A stretch of 64,000 bases of DNA from Sporolactobacillus sp. THM7-7 (GCF_004153225.1 NZ_SEMB01000001.1:170027-234026); one strand, 5' to 3'. Positions 34,852 through 45,050 are shown, counted from the first letter of the stretch. Translations and numbers: made by a program. The notes: a model not told the origin generated them from the letters alone.

Positions 34852-36792
34852 TTAATCATCCGTTTTCTTTTTGTCACCCAGGTAGATCATGATTGTTGAA
34901 CCTTGTTTGACCTTAATCCCCGGCTTTGGCGATTGCATCGTGATAACGTCGCCTTCGCCGGCCGTCTCTAGCTTTAAATCAAAGAGAGAGGTTCTCAGCT
35001 TTTCTTTGTTCAATCCTACCAGATTCGGTACTTCAATTAAAGGCTGATCGGGCCAGCGTGTCTCTTTTTCCAGTCCGCCGCTCTGCTTTTTCACACCCAT
35101 CGCGCTGAGACTGTCCCCGATGATCCGTCCGGCAATCGGCGCGGAAACCGTGCCGCCGAATTGTACGGTGCCCTTCGGATTATCAATGGCTACATAGACT
35201 ACGATTTGCGGGTCGTTGGCCGGAGCGAATCCCATGAAAGAGACAATGTAGTTGTTTTCCATATAGCCGCCGCCTTTTGGATTGACCTTTTGCGCCGTTC
35301 CGGTTTTCCCGCCGACCCGGTATCCTTGAACATACGCATTCCGGCCCGTTCCTTGGGCCACGACACTTTCGAGCGCGTCCCTCACTTTTTTGGACGTCTC
35401 TTCCGAGATAACCCGGCGTTTTTCAGCCGGACCCATGCGATTGACAATTTGTCCGCTTTCCGAATCCACCCACGCCTTGGCGATACGGGGCTCGTAAAGG
35501 TATCCCCCGTTCACCGCGGCGGCCACCGCGGCAACCTGCTGAATCGGTGTCACCGACACGCCCTGACCGAAGGCAGTTGTCGCCGCCTCCAGCGGGCCGA
35601 CCCGATCCTTTTTAAACAAAATCCCTTTCGCCTCGCCCTGCAAATCGATACCGGTCTTCTTTCCGAATCCGAATTTGTCGATGTAAGAAAAAAGTCTGTC
35701 TTTGCCGAGACGCTCCCCGAGAGCGACAAACCCCGGATTGCACGAATTCTGCACGACTTCGAGGAATGTTTCGTCGCCGTGCCCGCCCCTTTTCCAGCAG
35801 TGCAGCTGCGTCCCGGCTACATCGATCGCTCCGGAATCGTGAAAATGGTCCTTATGCAGATTCACGACGTGTTCTTCAAGCGAAGCGGCCAGTGTAATCA
35901 CTTTGAATGTCGATCCGGGCTCGTAGGTCTTCCAAATCGGTAAATTATGGTTATAGACTTCGGCGGGAACTTTTTGATACTGTTCGGGGTTGAAATCCGG
36001 CTTAGATGACATCCCGAGTATTTCGCCGCTGTTCGGATCCATAGCGATAGCAAGCGCGTTGTCCGGGTGATACGTTTCCACCGCATTGTTCAGCTCCCGT
36101 TCAATGATCGATTGAACGCGTGAATCAATCGTCAGCATCAGGCTGCTCCCGCTCGTCGGCGGAATATACCGGTCTTTCAGATCTGACATGCGATTGCCCC
36201 GTACGTCGGAAAAAAAGGCAACATGCCCGTTTTCTCCTTTCAGCCCTTCGTTATAGTAGGATTCGAGTCCCGTCAGCCCTTGGTTGTCGATGCCGGCAAA
36301 ACCAAGCACATGGGCCAGATAATGGCCTTTCGGGTAGTCGCGCTTAAAATCTTCGGCGATGAAGACGCCGGGAAGGCTCATAGACTTGATTTCCGCGGCT
36401 TTTTCATTGGATATTTTTCTTCCTTCCGGCGTGATTCGGACAATCGACTGCCGCTTCGTGATTTGTTCGTACGCTTTCTTCTCCGCCATGCCAAGCACTT
36501 TTGCCAGTTTCTCTGCCGTCTCCTCCGGGTTTCGAACCTGTATCGGGACGACAAGAACCGACGGACTGCTGATATTCGTCGCCAGCACTTTCCCCCTTGT
36601 ATCGAGGATGTCTCCCCGCTCTGCTTCATAAGGAATGCGCCGGCTCCATAAATCGAGCGCCTTTTTCGTCAGCTCGCCGTTCTGGGCAATCTGAACATAG
36701 GCCAGCCGCCCGATAAAGACGCCGAATACGCAAAGCCCTAAAGACAGGATAAGAAGCAACCGTCTTTTTACCGTCACTTTCGATACACGCAA
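34852..36792 (-). CDS. spoVD: Sporulation-specific penicillin-binding protein SpoVD
   Basis: Class B transpeptidase for spore cortex. 646 residues: one N-terminal membrane anchor (about 11-33), a dimerisation domain, a transpeptidase domain with S294-TFK, SCN at 350-352 and KTGTAQ, and one C-terminal PASTA domain (about 580-640). The TTG start at 36792 follows GGGAGGGG. Works with SpoVE by family knowledge. The PASTA domain and position beside pbpB agree with the B. subtilis arrangement. Confidence 0.95.
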   Translation of the reverse strand: MRVSKVTVKRRLLLILSLGLCVFGVFIGRLAYVQIAQNGELTKKALDLWSRRIPYEAERGDILDTRGKVLATNISSPSVLVVPIQVRNPEETAEKLAKVLGMAEKKAYEQITKRQSIVRITPEGRKISNEKAAEIKSMSLPGVFIAEDFKRDYPKGHYLAHVLGFAGIDNQGLTGLESYYNEGLKGENGHVAFFSDVRGNRMSDLKDRYIPPTSGSSLMLTIDSRVQSIIERELNNAVETYHPDNALAIAMDPNSGEILGMSSKPDFNPEQYQKVPAEVYNHNLPIWKTYEPGSTFKVITLAASLEEHVVNLHKDHFHDSGAIDVAGTQLHCWKRGGHGDETFLEVVQNSCNPGFVALGERLGKDRLFSYIDKFGFGKKTGIDLQGEAKGILFKKDRVGPLEAATTAFGQGVSVTPIQQVAAVAAAVNGGYLYEPRIAKAWVDSESGQIVNRMGPAEKRRVISEETSKKVRDALESVVAQGTGRNAYVQGYRVGGKTGTAQKVNPKGGGYMENNYIVSFMGFAPANDPQIVVYVAIDNPKGTVQFGGTVSAPIAGRIIGDSLSAMGVKKQSGGLEKETRWPDQPLIEVPNLVGLNKEKLRTSLFDLKLETAGEGDVITMQSPKPGIKVKQGSTIMIYLGDKKKTDD

Positions 36793-36970
36793 AATAAGCC
36801 CCTCCCATCTTTCCTTGTCCTACCCTTATGTTGCAGGCAGAAAAAATAGAACGAGCCCTTGCTTTACTTCAAGAATGCCTTAAAATTTCAGCGAGTCCGG
36901 TATGAGAATAGCTGAGCTGGCGTCAAGTTTTTTCTTTGTTTCTGAATGAATGAAGACTCTGGCCGGAATA

Positions 36971-37705
36971 GCAGAATGCGGGCCCGAAACTGCAGAATGT
37001 CTGGCCGAAAGCGCAGAATATGAGCCCAGAACTGCAGAATGCGGGTCCAGAATAGCAGAATATGAGCCCGAAACTGCAGAATGTCTGGTCGGAATCGCAG
37101 AATGTGAGCCCGAAACTGCAGAATGTGGGTCCAGAATAGCAGAATGTGAGCCCGAAACTGCAGAATGTCTGGTCGGAATCGCAGAATGTGAGCTCAAAAT
37201 TGCAGAATGCGGGCTCAGAACTGCAGAATGTCTGGCCGGAAGCGCAGAATGTAAGCTCAAAATTGCAGAATGCGGGTCCAGAATAGCAGAATGTGAGCCC
37301 GAAACTGCAGAATGTCTGGTCGGAATCGCAGAATGTGAGCTCAAAATTGCAGAATGCGGGCTCAGAACTGCAGAATGTCTGGCCGGAAGCGCAGAATGTA
37401 AGCTCAAAATTGCAGAATGCGGGTCCAGAATAGCAGAATATGAGCCCGAAACTGCAGAATGTCTGGTCGGAATCGCAGAATGTGAGCTCAAAATTGCAGA
37501 ATGCGGGCTCAGAACTGCAGAATGTCTGGCCGGAAGCGCAGAATGTGAGCTCAAAATTGCAGAATGCGGGCTCAGAACTGCAGAATGTCTGGTCGGAATC
37601 GCAGAATGTGAGCCCGAAACTGCAGAATCTCTGGCCGGAAGCGCAGAATGTAAGCTCAAAATTGCAGAATGCGGGCTCGGAACTGCAGAATGCGGGGTCG
37701 AATGT
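36971..37705. repeat. Array of 35 tandem 21-bp repeats between spoVD and pbpB
   Basis: Thirty-five consecutive units of exactly 21 bp, each starting GCAGAAT, with no indel. Five main variants, such as GCAGAATGTGAGCCCGAAAC(T) and GCAGAATGTCTGGTCGGAAT(C), follow one another in a partly repeated seven-unit (147-bp) order. The last unit touches the pbpB stop codon. Because 21 is a multiple of three, several frames stay open, giving apparent repeat proteins I do not accept. The left part of the gap (36793-36970) shows nothing else. Confidence 0.95.
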
Positions 37706-39927
37706 CACGGATTTTCAGTTAAGCCGGCCGCACCCGTTTCCGACGGACTGCTTTTGGCCGTACCGGATGCCCGCTGTTCCTTGTCCCCTTCTTTTGTATT
37801 CCCCATCTGAATCGTCAGCGTATCTCCTTTTTTTACGGCGGATCCTGGAGCCGGCCTTTGATCGACCACGTAACCGTCGCCTTTAATGACCGGGCGCATA
37901 CCGGTAATCTGGGCCACCTTCAAGCTGTCGGCAAGCGACCACCCACGCAAATCGGGTATTTTCTTTGTCCCGCTTCCGGACAGGATAACCCGGCTGTCCT
38001 TAGTCATTTCCTGACCTTGATAAGGCATCTGCCGCTCAACCGTTCCTTCTCCGAGTGTAATCGGGCGCATGCCCTGATTTTTCAGCGCCTGAGCCGCCTC
38101 ATGAATCGGCCGTCCGATAAATGAATGCAGTACCGCGGGAGCTTCCTTGTCGGCGTCGCCCGTATCTTTTTCATTTTTTACCTTCATATACTGAAGACTG
38201 CTGCTCATCACCGGTTTAACAACGTCGATCACAGGCTGCGAATCATAAAGCACAGACGCGTCCAGCTTCGGCTGTTTTACCGCGACATAGACGATCAGCT
38301 TCGGATCTTTCTCCGGAGCCATCCCAAGAAACGAATAGATATAATTGTCCCTGCCGGTTAAAAGCCGTCCGTCGGCATACAACTGGGACGTCCCGGTTTT
38401 GCCGATCACATCGTACCCGGGTAGGTCGTAGGCACGGCCAGTCGCTCCCGCTCCGTTGACAACATTTTTATTCTCGACCACCTTGCGCATCAAGGCGCGC
38501 GTCTCTTCCGCCGCTTTTTTTGAAATGGGCCGCCCCGCAATCACTGGCTGGTGAGTCAGCACGGGTTTATCCGTTTTCGGGTCGACGACTTTATCGATAA
38601 TATACGGACGCATCATCGTTCCGTCATTCGCAATCGCCGTAGCCGCCTGAACGATCTGCATCGCTGTGAATGCCGAGCCTTGTCCGAACGAAGCGGCAAT
38701 CTGATCATATTTTGCATTCCAATTCATCCGGCTGGAAACCTCGCCGGGCAAGTCAATCCCCGTTCGCTGATTCAGCCCGAACTTCTCGAAATACTGTTTC
38801 AGCTTATCCGTACCCAAGTATTTATCGGCGAGGATGGAAAAACCGACGTTCGAGGAAAGCTGGAATCCCTGATTGAAAGTGATCGTTCCCCAGCCATTTC
38901 GCCTCCAGTCATGAATGGTGCCGCCGTCAAACTTGTAACTGCCGGAGCGGTACGCAGCATTACCGCGATAAACGCCGGCGTCGATCGCAGCCGCTAGCGT
39001 AAACGTCTTCATCACCGAACCCGGTTCATAGCGCGAGGACACAGGCGCATTATTGAATTGCTCGATGTCCCGGCGATTCAGATTAAAATCGGGCTTACTG
39101 GACATGCCCATAACCTGCCCGGTTTTCGGATCAAGAACGATGCCAATCATGCTTTCCGGCTTGTACTTCTTATAGGCGTTCTGCATGGACTGATCCAGAA
39201 CGGTTTGAATGGTGCTGTTTAAAGTCAGGTAAACGTCATTGCCGGGAGACGCTTTCTTCAAATTTTTCGTTTCCCCAGGAATCGGCACGCCGCTTAGACT
39301 CCGGTAAAAGCTGACCGAACCGTCTTTTTCCGTCAGGTAGTCATTCAGAGACTGCTCAATCCCGAAAACCCCCTTTTGAAAATTGGTGTCGGTATCGCTC
39401 TGAGTGAATCCGATCGTATACGCGGCGCTCGATTGTTCCGGATAATACCGTTTATACGTTTCCAAAAAGCCGAGCCCGGGGAGTTTAAGTGCGTCGATTT
39501 TCTTTTTTTTCTCGTAGCTGAGCTGTTTTCCGAGCTGACCGAATTCCACCTGATAAGCCTTTTTTTCGAGAATCGCCTGAATGTCGGACGCTTTCATACC
39601 GAGGATCGGCGCAAGCTTTCTTGCCGTCTCGGCCTTGTTTTTTACGTAGCTGTCCGCCTCCGGACTGACGACCGCATAAAGCGTATAGGCGGGCACATCT
39701 TCGGCGAGCACTTTACCGTTTTTTGAGTAGATGCTCCCCCTCTTTTCATTAATCAGATCAACTTGCGTCCACTGTTTCTTTCCGAGTCCCGTCAGCTCGT
39801 GACCGTCGATTTCCTTTCCCTGGGCGATATAGACAAAGCGCCCAATAACGATAAAAAAGGCAATGAGAAAGGCGAGGCCTACGACGCCCGCCCAAAAACT
39901 AAGTGCCTTCCTTTTCCGCTGAAACAT
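37705..39927 (-). CDS. pbpB: Division penicillin-binding protein 2B
   Basis: Septal class B transpeptidase. 740 residues: cytoplasmic basic tail, one membrane segment (about 11-34), pedestal domain, transpeptidase domain with S304-VMK, SSN at 358-360 and KTGTSQ, then two C-terminal PASTA domains (about 597-650 and 653-707) and a polar tail. The ATG at 39927 has only a distant GGTGG. Transcribed with mraZ-rsmH-ftsL; its stop codon directly abuts the 21-bp repeat array. Confidence 0.95.
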   Translation of the reverse strand: MFQRKRKALSFWAGVVGLAFLIAFFIVIGRFVYIAQGKEIDGHELTGLGKKQWTQVDLINEKRGSIYSKNGKVLAEDVPAYTLYAVVSPEADSYVKNKAETARKLAPILGMKASDIQAILEKKAYQVEFGQLGKQLSYEKKKKIDALKLPGLGFLETYKRYYPEQSSAAYTIGFTQSDTDTNFQKGVFGIEQSLNDYLTEKDGSVSFYRSLSGVPIPGETKNLKKASPGNDVYLTLNSTIQTVLDQSMQNAYKKYKPESMIGIVLDPKTGQVMGMSSKPDFNLNRRDIEQFNNAPVSSRYEPGSVMKTFTLAAAIDAGVYRGNAAYRSGSYKFDGGTIHDWRRNGWGTITFNQGFQLSSNVGFSILADKYLGTDKLKQYFEKFGLNQRTGIDLPGEVSSRMNWNAKYDQIAASFGQGSAFTAMQIVQAATAIANDGTMMRPYIIDKVVDPKTDKPVLTHQPVIAGRPISKKAAEETRALMRKVVENKNVVNGAGATGRAYDLPGYDVIGKTGTSQLYADGRLLTGRDNYIYSFLGMAPEKDPKLIVYVAVKQPKLDASVLYDSQPVIDVVKPVMSSSLQYMKVKNEKDTGDADKEAPAVLHSFIGRPIHEAAQALKNQGMRPITLGEGTVERQMPYQGQEMTKDSRVILSGSGTKKIPDLRGWSLADSLKVAQITGMRPVIKGDGYVVDQRPAPGSAVKKGDTLTIQMGNTKEGDKEQRASGTAKSSPSETGAAGLTENP

Positions 39928-39945
39928 GAGAATAAACCAACCACC

Positions 39946-40302
39946 TTAAGGGAGCACTTTAATGTTATCAATATCGAGTTTCAGACCCAGCTCCTCTTCA
40001 GCAAACCGGGCAATGCGCTCCGGCGAGCTGAGGGTACTCTCTTCCGATTTGAGCTGCTGCAGCTGTCTGGATTGCTGATCATATTTTGACTCGAGCTGCT
40101 GCAAATCTCTTGACATCATGTAAAGCCTGGCCTGGTTTGCCACAATCCCCAAAGCCAAGAGAAAGACAACGAATCCGGCGAACAGCCACAGCCATCGTTC
40201 CCCCTTTGTCAGACGCTTTCTGACAAGGATGGGTTCCTGTCTTGTCTGCGGTTTGCCCTGTTCGGGTCTTGGGCTGTAGGGTATACGCTGAGTCTGATTC
40301 AA
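39946..40302 (-). CDS. ftsL: Cell division protein FtsL
   Basis: Short bitopic protein of the divisome: 118 residues, a basic proline-rich cytoplasmic tail, one membrane segment (about 38-57) and a leucine-zipper-like coiled coil outside ([18 protein letters not shown]). Recognised by position and architecture, since the sequence is poorly conserved. The TTG start follows AAGGAGG and overlaps the rsmH stop as TTGA. Confidence 0.92.
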   Translation of the reverse strand: MNQTQRIPYSPRPEQGKPQTRQEPILVRKRLTKGERWLWLFAGFVVFLLALGIVANQARLYMMSRDLQQLESKYDQQSRQLQQLKSEESTLSSPERIARFAEEELGLKLDIDNIKVLP

Positions 40303-41255
40303 TGCACGTTCTCCTCCTTAATTGCTCTGATTTTTTCCGCGACTCTTAGCTTTGCGGAATGGGAGCGATGATTTCTTTCCATTTCATCCGCAGATGGCAA
40401 GATCGGTTTTCGAGTCACCTGTTTTAATATAGGAACAGCATGATCCGGGACGGCCGGCATACCCGGCGGCAAGTCCGGAATCGTGCTGTACTTTCTAAAA
40501 AATTGTTTACACAGTCTGTCTTCCAATGAATGAAACGTAATTACGGTGATTCTTCCGCCGACTTTCACGACGCGAAGAGACTGGGTTAACGCCTCCTCGA
40601 AGCTTCCAAGCTCGTCATTTACCGCGATGCGAAGCGCCTGAAAAATACGCTTGGCAGGATGGCCGCCCTTACGTCTCGCCGGAGCCGGGATAGCCTCCTT
40701 CACAATCCGGGCGAGTGCGCCCGTCGTTTCAATCCGCTCCTTTTCCCGGCGTTTCTCAATCAGCCGTGCAATCGGTTTGGAAAAGCGTTCTTCCCCGTAC
40801 ATAAAGAAGATGTGGACCAGCTTCTCGAACGGCCAGCCATTGACAATGTCCGCCGCCGTGAGCGACCGGCTCCTGTCCATCCGCATGTCGAGCGGACCGT
40901 CAAGCCGGTAGCTGAACCCTCTTTCGGCGCGGTCAAACTGAGGAGAGGATACCCCGAGGTCAAAAAGTATTCCGTCGACCTCTCCCGTACCTCTTGCCGC
41001 CAGCTCCCGTTCCAAATGACGGAAGTTCGCATGGATAAAGGTGATTTTCGATGCGTATTCTCTCAGACGGTCCTCTGCCGCTTCCAGAGCCACCTTATCC
41101 TGATCGAAGGCGTATAGCCGGCCGCCGCTCAGCCGGCTGGCTACTTCTTCACTGTGACCGCCGCCGCCAAGCGTGCAATCCACATAAATTCCATCCGGGT
41201 CAACAGCCAGAGCGTTCACTGCTTCTTTTTTTAAAACTGTTTTATGTTCAAACAT
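40299..41255 (-). CDS. rsmH: 16S rRNA (cytosine-1402-N4)-methyltransferase
   Basis: Methylates C1402 in the ribosomal P site. About 318 residues with the SAM motif [15 protein letters not shown] and [12 protein letters not shown], plus the family end motif KPILPS. I place the start at the ATG at 41255 (MFEHKTVLK), nine bases after GGGGGG; the frame to 41285 adds ten unlikely residues. Second gene of the mraZ operon, 106 bp after mraZ. Confidence 0.96.
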   Translation of the reverse strand: MFEHKTVLKKEAVNALAVDPDGIYVDCTLGGGGHSEEVASRLSGGRLYAFDQDKVALEAAEDRLREYASKITFIHANFRHLERELAARGTGEVDGILFDLGVSSPQFDRAERGFSYRLDGPLDMRMDRSRSLTAADIVNGWPFEKLVHIFFMYGEERFSKPIARLIEKRREKERIETTGALARIVKEAIPAPARRKGGHPAKRIFQALRIAVNDELGSFEEALTQSLRVVKVGGRITVITFHSLEDRLCKQFFRKYSTIPDLPPGMPAVPDHAVPILKQVTRKPILPSADEMERNHRSHSAKLRVAEKIRAIKEENVH

Positions 41256-41361
41256 GAATATCTGCCCCCCGTCTGCGCTTTTCATCGAAAGAACAGCCGC
41301 TTCTCATTTTCGCGAGGGCTGCAGCTGGCAGGAGGAGCCCGGCGTCACCGTGAAACCCCTG

Positions 41362-41793
41362 TCATATGTTAAAGTCGAGCAGATTCTCCGAAATGTCGTT
41401 GAACGATTCTTGCGATTCCTCATAATAGCGGTTCCATGTTGTCTGATCCCATATTTCCAATCGGGAGGAAACACCGATCACGACGCAGTCTTTTTCAAGC
41501 TTCGCGTACGCTCGCAGCACCGGACTGATCAAAACCCTGCCTTGCTTGTCCAGCGAACATTCGCTTGCCCCTGAGAAAAAGAAACGCGTGAAAGCCCGGG
41601 CATCTTTCTTCGTAAAAGGCAAAGTTTTCAGTTTTTCCTCAATCCGCTGCCATTCTGCGATCGGATAGACAAACAAGCATTGATCGAGCCCGCGCGTGAT
41701 GACGAACGATTGACCGAGCTCATCACGGAATTTCGAAGGAATAATCAGACGGCCTTTTGTGTCTATGCTGTGCTGGAATTCTCCCATAAACAT
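41362..41793 (-). CDS. mraZ: Transcriptional regulator MraZ
   Basis: DNA-binding protein of the AbrB-like swapped-hairpin fold that regulates the dcw operon. 143 residues with two MraZ repeats: [20 protein letters not shown] (about 3-22) and [18 protein letters not shown] (about 75-92). The ATG at 41793 follows GAGGAGGG; the longer frame to 41838 would include its own operator. First gene of the dcw operon. Confidence 0.96.
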   Translation of the reverse strand: MFMGEFQHSIDTKGRLIIPSKFRDELGQSFVITRGLDQCLFVYPIAEWQRIEEKLKTLPFTKKDARAFTRFFFSGASECSLDKQGRVLISPVLRAYAKLEKDCVVIGVSSRLEIWDQTTWNRYYEESQESFNDISENLLDFNI

Positions 41794-41820
41794 CGCCGGC
41801 CGCCCTCCTCTCTGTCTTAC

Positions 41821-41848
41821 TGTACCACATTTCCCCACTTCTCACCAC
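41821..41848 (-). promoter_or_regulatory. Putative MraZ operator
   Basis: The minus strand reads TGGTG-AGAAG-TGGGG-AAATG-TGGTA: three TGG-type boxes at exact 10-bp intervals, the spacing described for MraZ binding boxes. It ends about 28 bp upstream of the mraZ ATG. Seen in sequence; binding is inferred from the family. Confidence 0.75.
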
Positions 41849-42075
41849 ATTATTTTTAATATTCTCCGTTTGCGGTTGAATTCCTCCCCAGACTTTTTGC
41901 GCGGATTTTCGGATTTCAGACCGATAAAAGTTTCATTCCTTATTGACTGGAAAATCACAGGTGTTTCGAACTTCCTTTACAACCGAAAAAGACGAGGGGG
42001 AACATCCCGCTTCGTCTTCTGCGCAGCTTATAAAGTTCGCTTCTGACCCCCGGCCCATGTTGCATGAAACGCCAA

Positions 42076-42666
42076 CTAACTTTCTTTGGCTTCGAGTACC
42101 CTGTCCTGCTCTGTCTTCTGTGTCCCACTTTCCGGAATGCGCTGCCTTGCCTGATCCACGATCCGCAAAATCTTCAGCAGGGCGTCATAATTGCTCTTCA
42201 TCCCGGCATAGTCCTTCTCCAGCTTTCTGTAATCCTTTTCAAGCGCCTGATAGTCCTCTCTCAGTCGGTCCAGCTGATGCTTTATATCCAGAGAGAAAGG
42301 AACGCGAGCGTCTTTTTTTATTCGATTCAGAAAACGAATCATCTGATCGATTGTCTGATCCGATGGAAACTCCGCGATCAGAACGGAATCGGACTCATTC
42401 GCATTTTCCTGAAACGCGCTCACCTTTTTTCTTCTTTTTCTCGCTTCCCGGCGTTCCTCTTTCGCCTCTGTCATTTCTGTCTCGTATCGTTTCCGTACCG
42501 ACGAATTCCAGCGGAACCCGCAGGCGGCGGGTGTCCGCGACAACAGACCGCCGGCTTCTGCAAAGGCGGCAAGTTGCGTGCTTCCTGCGCGAATATGCCG
42601 CAGCACCGTTTCCGCAAGACGCACATCTTCCCCGTGTGACCAGGCATCTTGTCGTATCGATGGCAT
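42076..42666 (-). CDS. gerR: RsfA/GerR-family sporulation transcription factor
   Basis: 196 residues: an N-terminal Myb-like DNA-binding segment ([21 protein letters not shown]...[15 protein letters not shown], about 4-62), a charged linker, and a C-terminal coiled coil ([22 protein letters not shown]). This matches the RsfA family, and the place between rpmF and mraZ matches B. subtilis ylbO (gerR), a SigE-dependent mother-cell regulator. RsfA itself is a forespore paralogue, so the exact member is inferred from position. The ATG at 42666 follows AGGGGAAG. Confidence 0.85.
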   Translation of the reverse strand: MPSIRQDAWSHGEDVRLAETVLRHIRAGSTQLAAFAEAGGLLSRTPAACGFRWNSSVRKRYETEMTEAKEERREARKRRKKVSAFQENANESDSVLIAEFPSDQTIDQMIRFLNRIKKDARVPFSLDIKHQLDRLREDYQALEKDYRKLEKDYAGMKSNYDALLKILRIVDQARQRIPESGTQKTEQDRVLEAKES

Positions 42667-42780
42667 TTTTCTTCCCCTCTTTTCTCTTAAATCGGACGCG
42701 CATGATTCGCTCCTTCTTCATCTCTATGCCGTTGATAGGATCGATAGAAGAGAATGACTGTCTTTCCGTTATAAGTCTTA

Positions 42781-42858
42781 AAAAATAAAAAAGCCGGCCT
42801 ATAGCCGACCAATTACCTTAATCTTTATTTTTTAAAAAAATAAGGAGCCTCAAGCTCC
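42781..42858 (-). terminator. Tandem terminators after rpmF
   Basis: On the minus strand a stem GGAGC/GCTCC (42844-42858) followed by TTATTTTTTT lies 20 bp past the rpmF stop. A second hairpin, GTCGGC/GCCGGC (42794-42810), followed by TTTTTTATTTTTT, comes 33 bp later. Both face the same way. Confidence 0.85.
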
Positions 42859-42877
42859 AGAGAAAAACGATTCCTTT

Positions 42878-43051
42878 TTATTTTTCAACGACTTCCTTGC
42901 CTTTGTATGAGCCGCAATGCGGACAAACCCGATGATTCAGCTTGTATTCACCACAGTTGTCGCACTTCACCATGCCCGGAATGAGCAGTTTATAATGGGT
43001 GCGGCGTTTATTTTTACGCGTCGTCGACGTTCTTCTTTTCGGTACCGCCAC
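42878..43051 (-). CDS. rpmF: 50S ribosomal protein L32
   Basis: 57-residue large-subunit protein with the L32 start [19 protein letters not shown] and a zinc ribbon (CDNCG and CPHCG), so it is the zinc-binding form. The GTG at 43051 follows AGGAGGTG and gives the family N-terminus; the open frame to 43084 is longer than any L32. It lies 22 bp after ylbN, the conserved pair. Confidence 0.96.
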   Translation of the reverse strand: MAVPKRRTSTTRKNKRRTHYKLLIPGMVKCDNCGEYKLNHRVCPHCGSYKGKEVVEK

Positions 43052-43073
43052 GGTTCGACACCTCCTCGTACAT

Positions 43074-43595
43074 TTATTCGTCAAAAAACTTCTTTAGTTT
43101 TTCCAACCTGGGATCCACTTGATGCTTTGCCGATTGTTCCGTAACAAGCGTCCAGCCCTCTCCAGAAAAATTCGGGGCGGTTTTTGCTTTCTCACTGACG
43201 ACACGCATCGGCTTCTCAACCAAAATCGCTTCGACTACAAGGGGAACAAGGTCGATTCGCTCATCTTTGACACGATGAACCAATTCGCCTTCCTCATCAT
43301 CGCCGCCGACCGTCGATCCGTCAAGGAGAAAGGTCTCCGCAGTCCGAATCGAAAAAGGATAATCGACATCCTCCAGTGTCACCGCACACGGAAGAACCAT
43401 CGTTCCGGCAATGTGCAGATGAAAAGTCACCGATCGGCGAGAAAATTCCGCAACGTCCTCCACATCAATGGGCGACACGTTCCGTATTTCAGGATCCGCA
43501 CGAAACTGCTCCAGAGGCAATACGACTTTTTCGTGAAAACTCAGTCCTTCTTGCCGGTACTTCAGTAAATCGGGTACTGACCAGGATAAAGACAT
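43074..43595 (-). CDS. ylbN: YceD/DUF177-family protein
   Basis: 173-residue cytosolic protein of the DUF177 family, recognised from the [14 protein letters not shown] and [21 protein letters not shown] segments and by cotranscription with rpmF, a nearly universal pairing. In plants and E. coli the family affects 23S rRNA accumulation; the role in Firmicutes is unproven. The four cysteines seen in some members are not obvious. Confidence 0.92.
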   Translation of the reverse strand: MSLSWSVPDLLKYRQEGLSFHEKVVLPLEQFRADPEIRNVSPIDVEDVAEFSRRSVTFHLHIAGTMVLPCAVTLEDVDYPFSIRTAETFLLDGSTVGGDDEEGELVHRVKDERIDLVPLVVEAILVEKPMRVVSEKAKTAPNFSGEGWTLVTEQSAKHQVDPRLEKLKKFFDE

Positions 43596-43623
43596 GATGG
43601 ACCACCTCTAGACAACAAATGAT

Positions 43624-43652
43624 ATTATAATCTTTGCCTCGCGGAATGTCAA
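43624..43652 (-). promoter_or_regulatory. Consensus SigA promoter of ylbN-rpmF
   Basis: Minus-strand TTGACA (43652-43647) and TATAAT (43629-43624), both perfect, with a 17-bp spacer. It lies about 28 bp upstream of the ylbN start. Confidence 0.9.
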
Positions 43653-43725
43653 TCGGACTTCCGCTTAAATCTAAGATTAACACAGCCCTTTGTCCAATGC
43701 CAACTTCATCGTCTCATAAAAATGT

Positions 43726-43733
43726 GGTACAAT
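43726..43733 (+). promoter_or_regulatory. Extended -10 promoter of ylbM
   Basis: TGGTACAAT (extended -10, TACAAT at 43728-43733) lies about 35 bp upstream of the ylbM ATG, with a weak -35 (TTCATC). GGAAGAG precedes the ATG at 43770. Confidence 0.5.
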
Positions 43734-43769
43734 GTCTTTCAATGATCACAGTCAAAAAGGAAGAGTAAA

Positions 43770-45011
43770 ATGCTTATTGCTGGCATTATCGCCGAATACA
43801 ATCCGTTTCATAACGGACATCTCTATCAGTTGCAAACCATCCGCAAAACGCTTGCTCCGGATCTGGTCGTTGCCGTGTTAAGCGGAGATTTTACGCAGCG
43901 CGGGGAACCTGCCATTGTATCCAAATGGGAAAGAACCCGGATGGCTCTTGAGGGTGGCATTGACCTGGTCATCGAGCTTCCTTATATTTTTTCAGTCGCA
44001 AGAGCCGATGTCTTTGCCCGCGGCGCCGTATCCGTTCTGGACAACCTTGGCGTGAACCGACTCATCTTCGGAAGTGAAAACGGACGGATCGAGCCATTTA
44101 TGCGTACACTCTCTCTGATTGACAGCAACCGGCGGATTTATGAACAAACGCTGATGCAATCTCTGAATAAAGGGATCAGCTATCCAAACGCGCATGCGGC
44201 GGCCTATCGACGCCTTGCTCAATCCTGCCCGGAAGAATTAGTTGACCTGACCCAGCCGAACAATAGTCTCGGCTTCCATTACATCCGGGCCATCCGGGAA
44301 CGAAAGAGCCGTATGATTCCAATGACGATTTGCCGGAAAGAAAGCGACCACCGCGAACTGATTTTATCCGGAGAAGGGACGATTGCCAGTGCAAGAAGCA
44401 TCCGCGCCTCCCTGCTTGACGAAAAAGAAAACGGCCATCTGCGCACGAAAATGCCGCTTCATGTTTATCATGTGCTTATGCAGAAAAAAAAGTCACAGCA
44501 ACTTGCGGATTGGGAAGCTTTTTTCCCGTTTCTTAAATATCGGCTGCTTGTGTCGACCGCCAGCCAGCTTTCGAAAATTTATGAAATGGAAGAGGGGATT
44601 GAAAACCGGCTGCTTGCCGCTATTCGTGCAGCCGATCATTTTCATACCTTTATTTCAGCGATGAAAACGAAGCGTTACACATGGGCCAGGCTGCAGCGCC
44701 TTTCGGTTCATGTACTGACCAACACAATGAAGAAAGCGGCCCGGACGCCGGCGGACGCCGGAGATGCGCCCTATCTGCGTCTTCTTGGCATGAACCGCGC
44801 CGGACAGGCGTATCTCTCCCATATCCGGAAACAGCTGCAAATCCCGCTTGTCGCTAAAATCCGTAAGGTTCGGGATCCGCTCCTCGACATGGATATTAAA
44901 GCGGCCCTACTGTACGACTATGTGACAAAAACCGGCGGTACGGGCATCCGCTCAGAAACGGGCCATCCGCCGATCAGATACGATGAAGAAAACAGGCAGT
45001 TCTCCGAATGA
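43770..45011 (+). CDS. tmcAL: tRNA(Met) cytidine acetate ligase
   Basis: Forms N4-acetylcytidine at the wobble position of elongator tRNA-Met using acetate and ATP. 413 residues; the nucleotidyltransferase-like N-terminus has the motif AGIIAEYNPFHNGHLYQL and VAVLSGDFTQRGEPA. Corresponds to B. subtilis ylbM. It is transcribed opposite to ylbN and convergent with ylbL; only 39 bp separate the two stops, with no clear terminator. Confidence 0.94.
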   Translation: MLIAGIIAEYNPFHNGHLYQLQTIRKTLAPDLVVAVLSGDFTQRGEPAIVSKWERTRMALEGGIDLVIELPYIFSVARADVFARGAVSVLDNLGVNRLIFGSENGRIEPFMRTLSLIDSNRRIYEQTLMQSLNKGISYPNAHAAAYRRLAQSCPEELVDLTQPNNSLGFHYIRAIRERKSRMIPMTICRKESDHRELILSGEGTIASARSIRASLLDEKENGHLRTKMPLHVYHVLMQKKKSQQLADWEAFFPFLKYRLLVSTASQLSKIYEMEEGIENRLLAAIRAADHFHTFISAMKTKRYTWARLQRLSVHVLTNTMKKAARTPADAGDAPYLRLLGMNRAGQAYLSHIRKQLQIPLVAKIRKVRDPLLDMDIKAALLYDYVTKTGGTGIRSETGHPPIRYDEENRQFSE

Positions 45012-45050
45012 CCATGCTTCGCCTTCCAGCCCTTCTTTTCGGAAATCCGC

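Noticed and set aside
36971-37705. CRISPR array
   Set aside because: Units are contiguous 21-bp direct repeats without unique spacers, and no cas gene is present; the same holds for 55782-56729.
36880-37886. Long open frames in several phases (259, 261, 286 and 148 residues) across the 21-bp array
   Set aside because: They exist because 21 is a multiple of three; the products are seven-residue repeats such as AECEPET, with no ribosome-binding site or composition like neighbouring genes.
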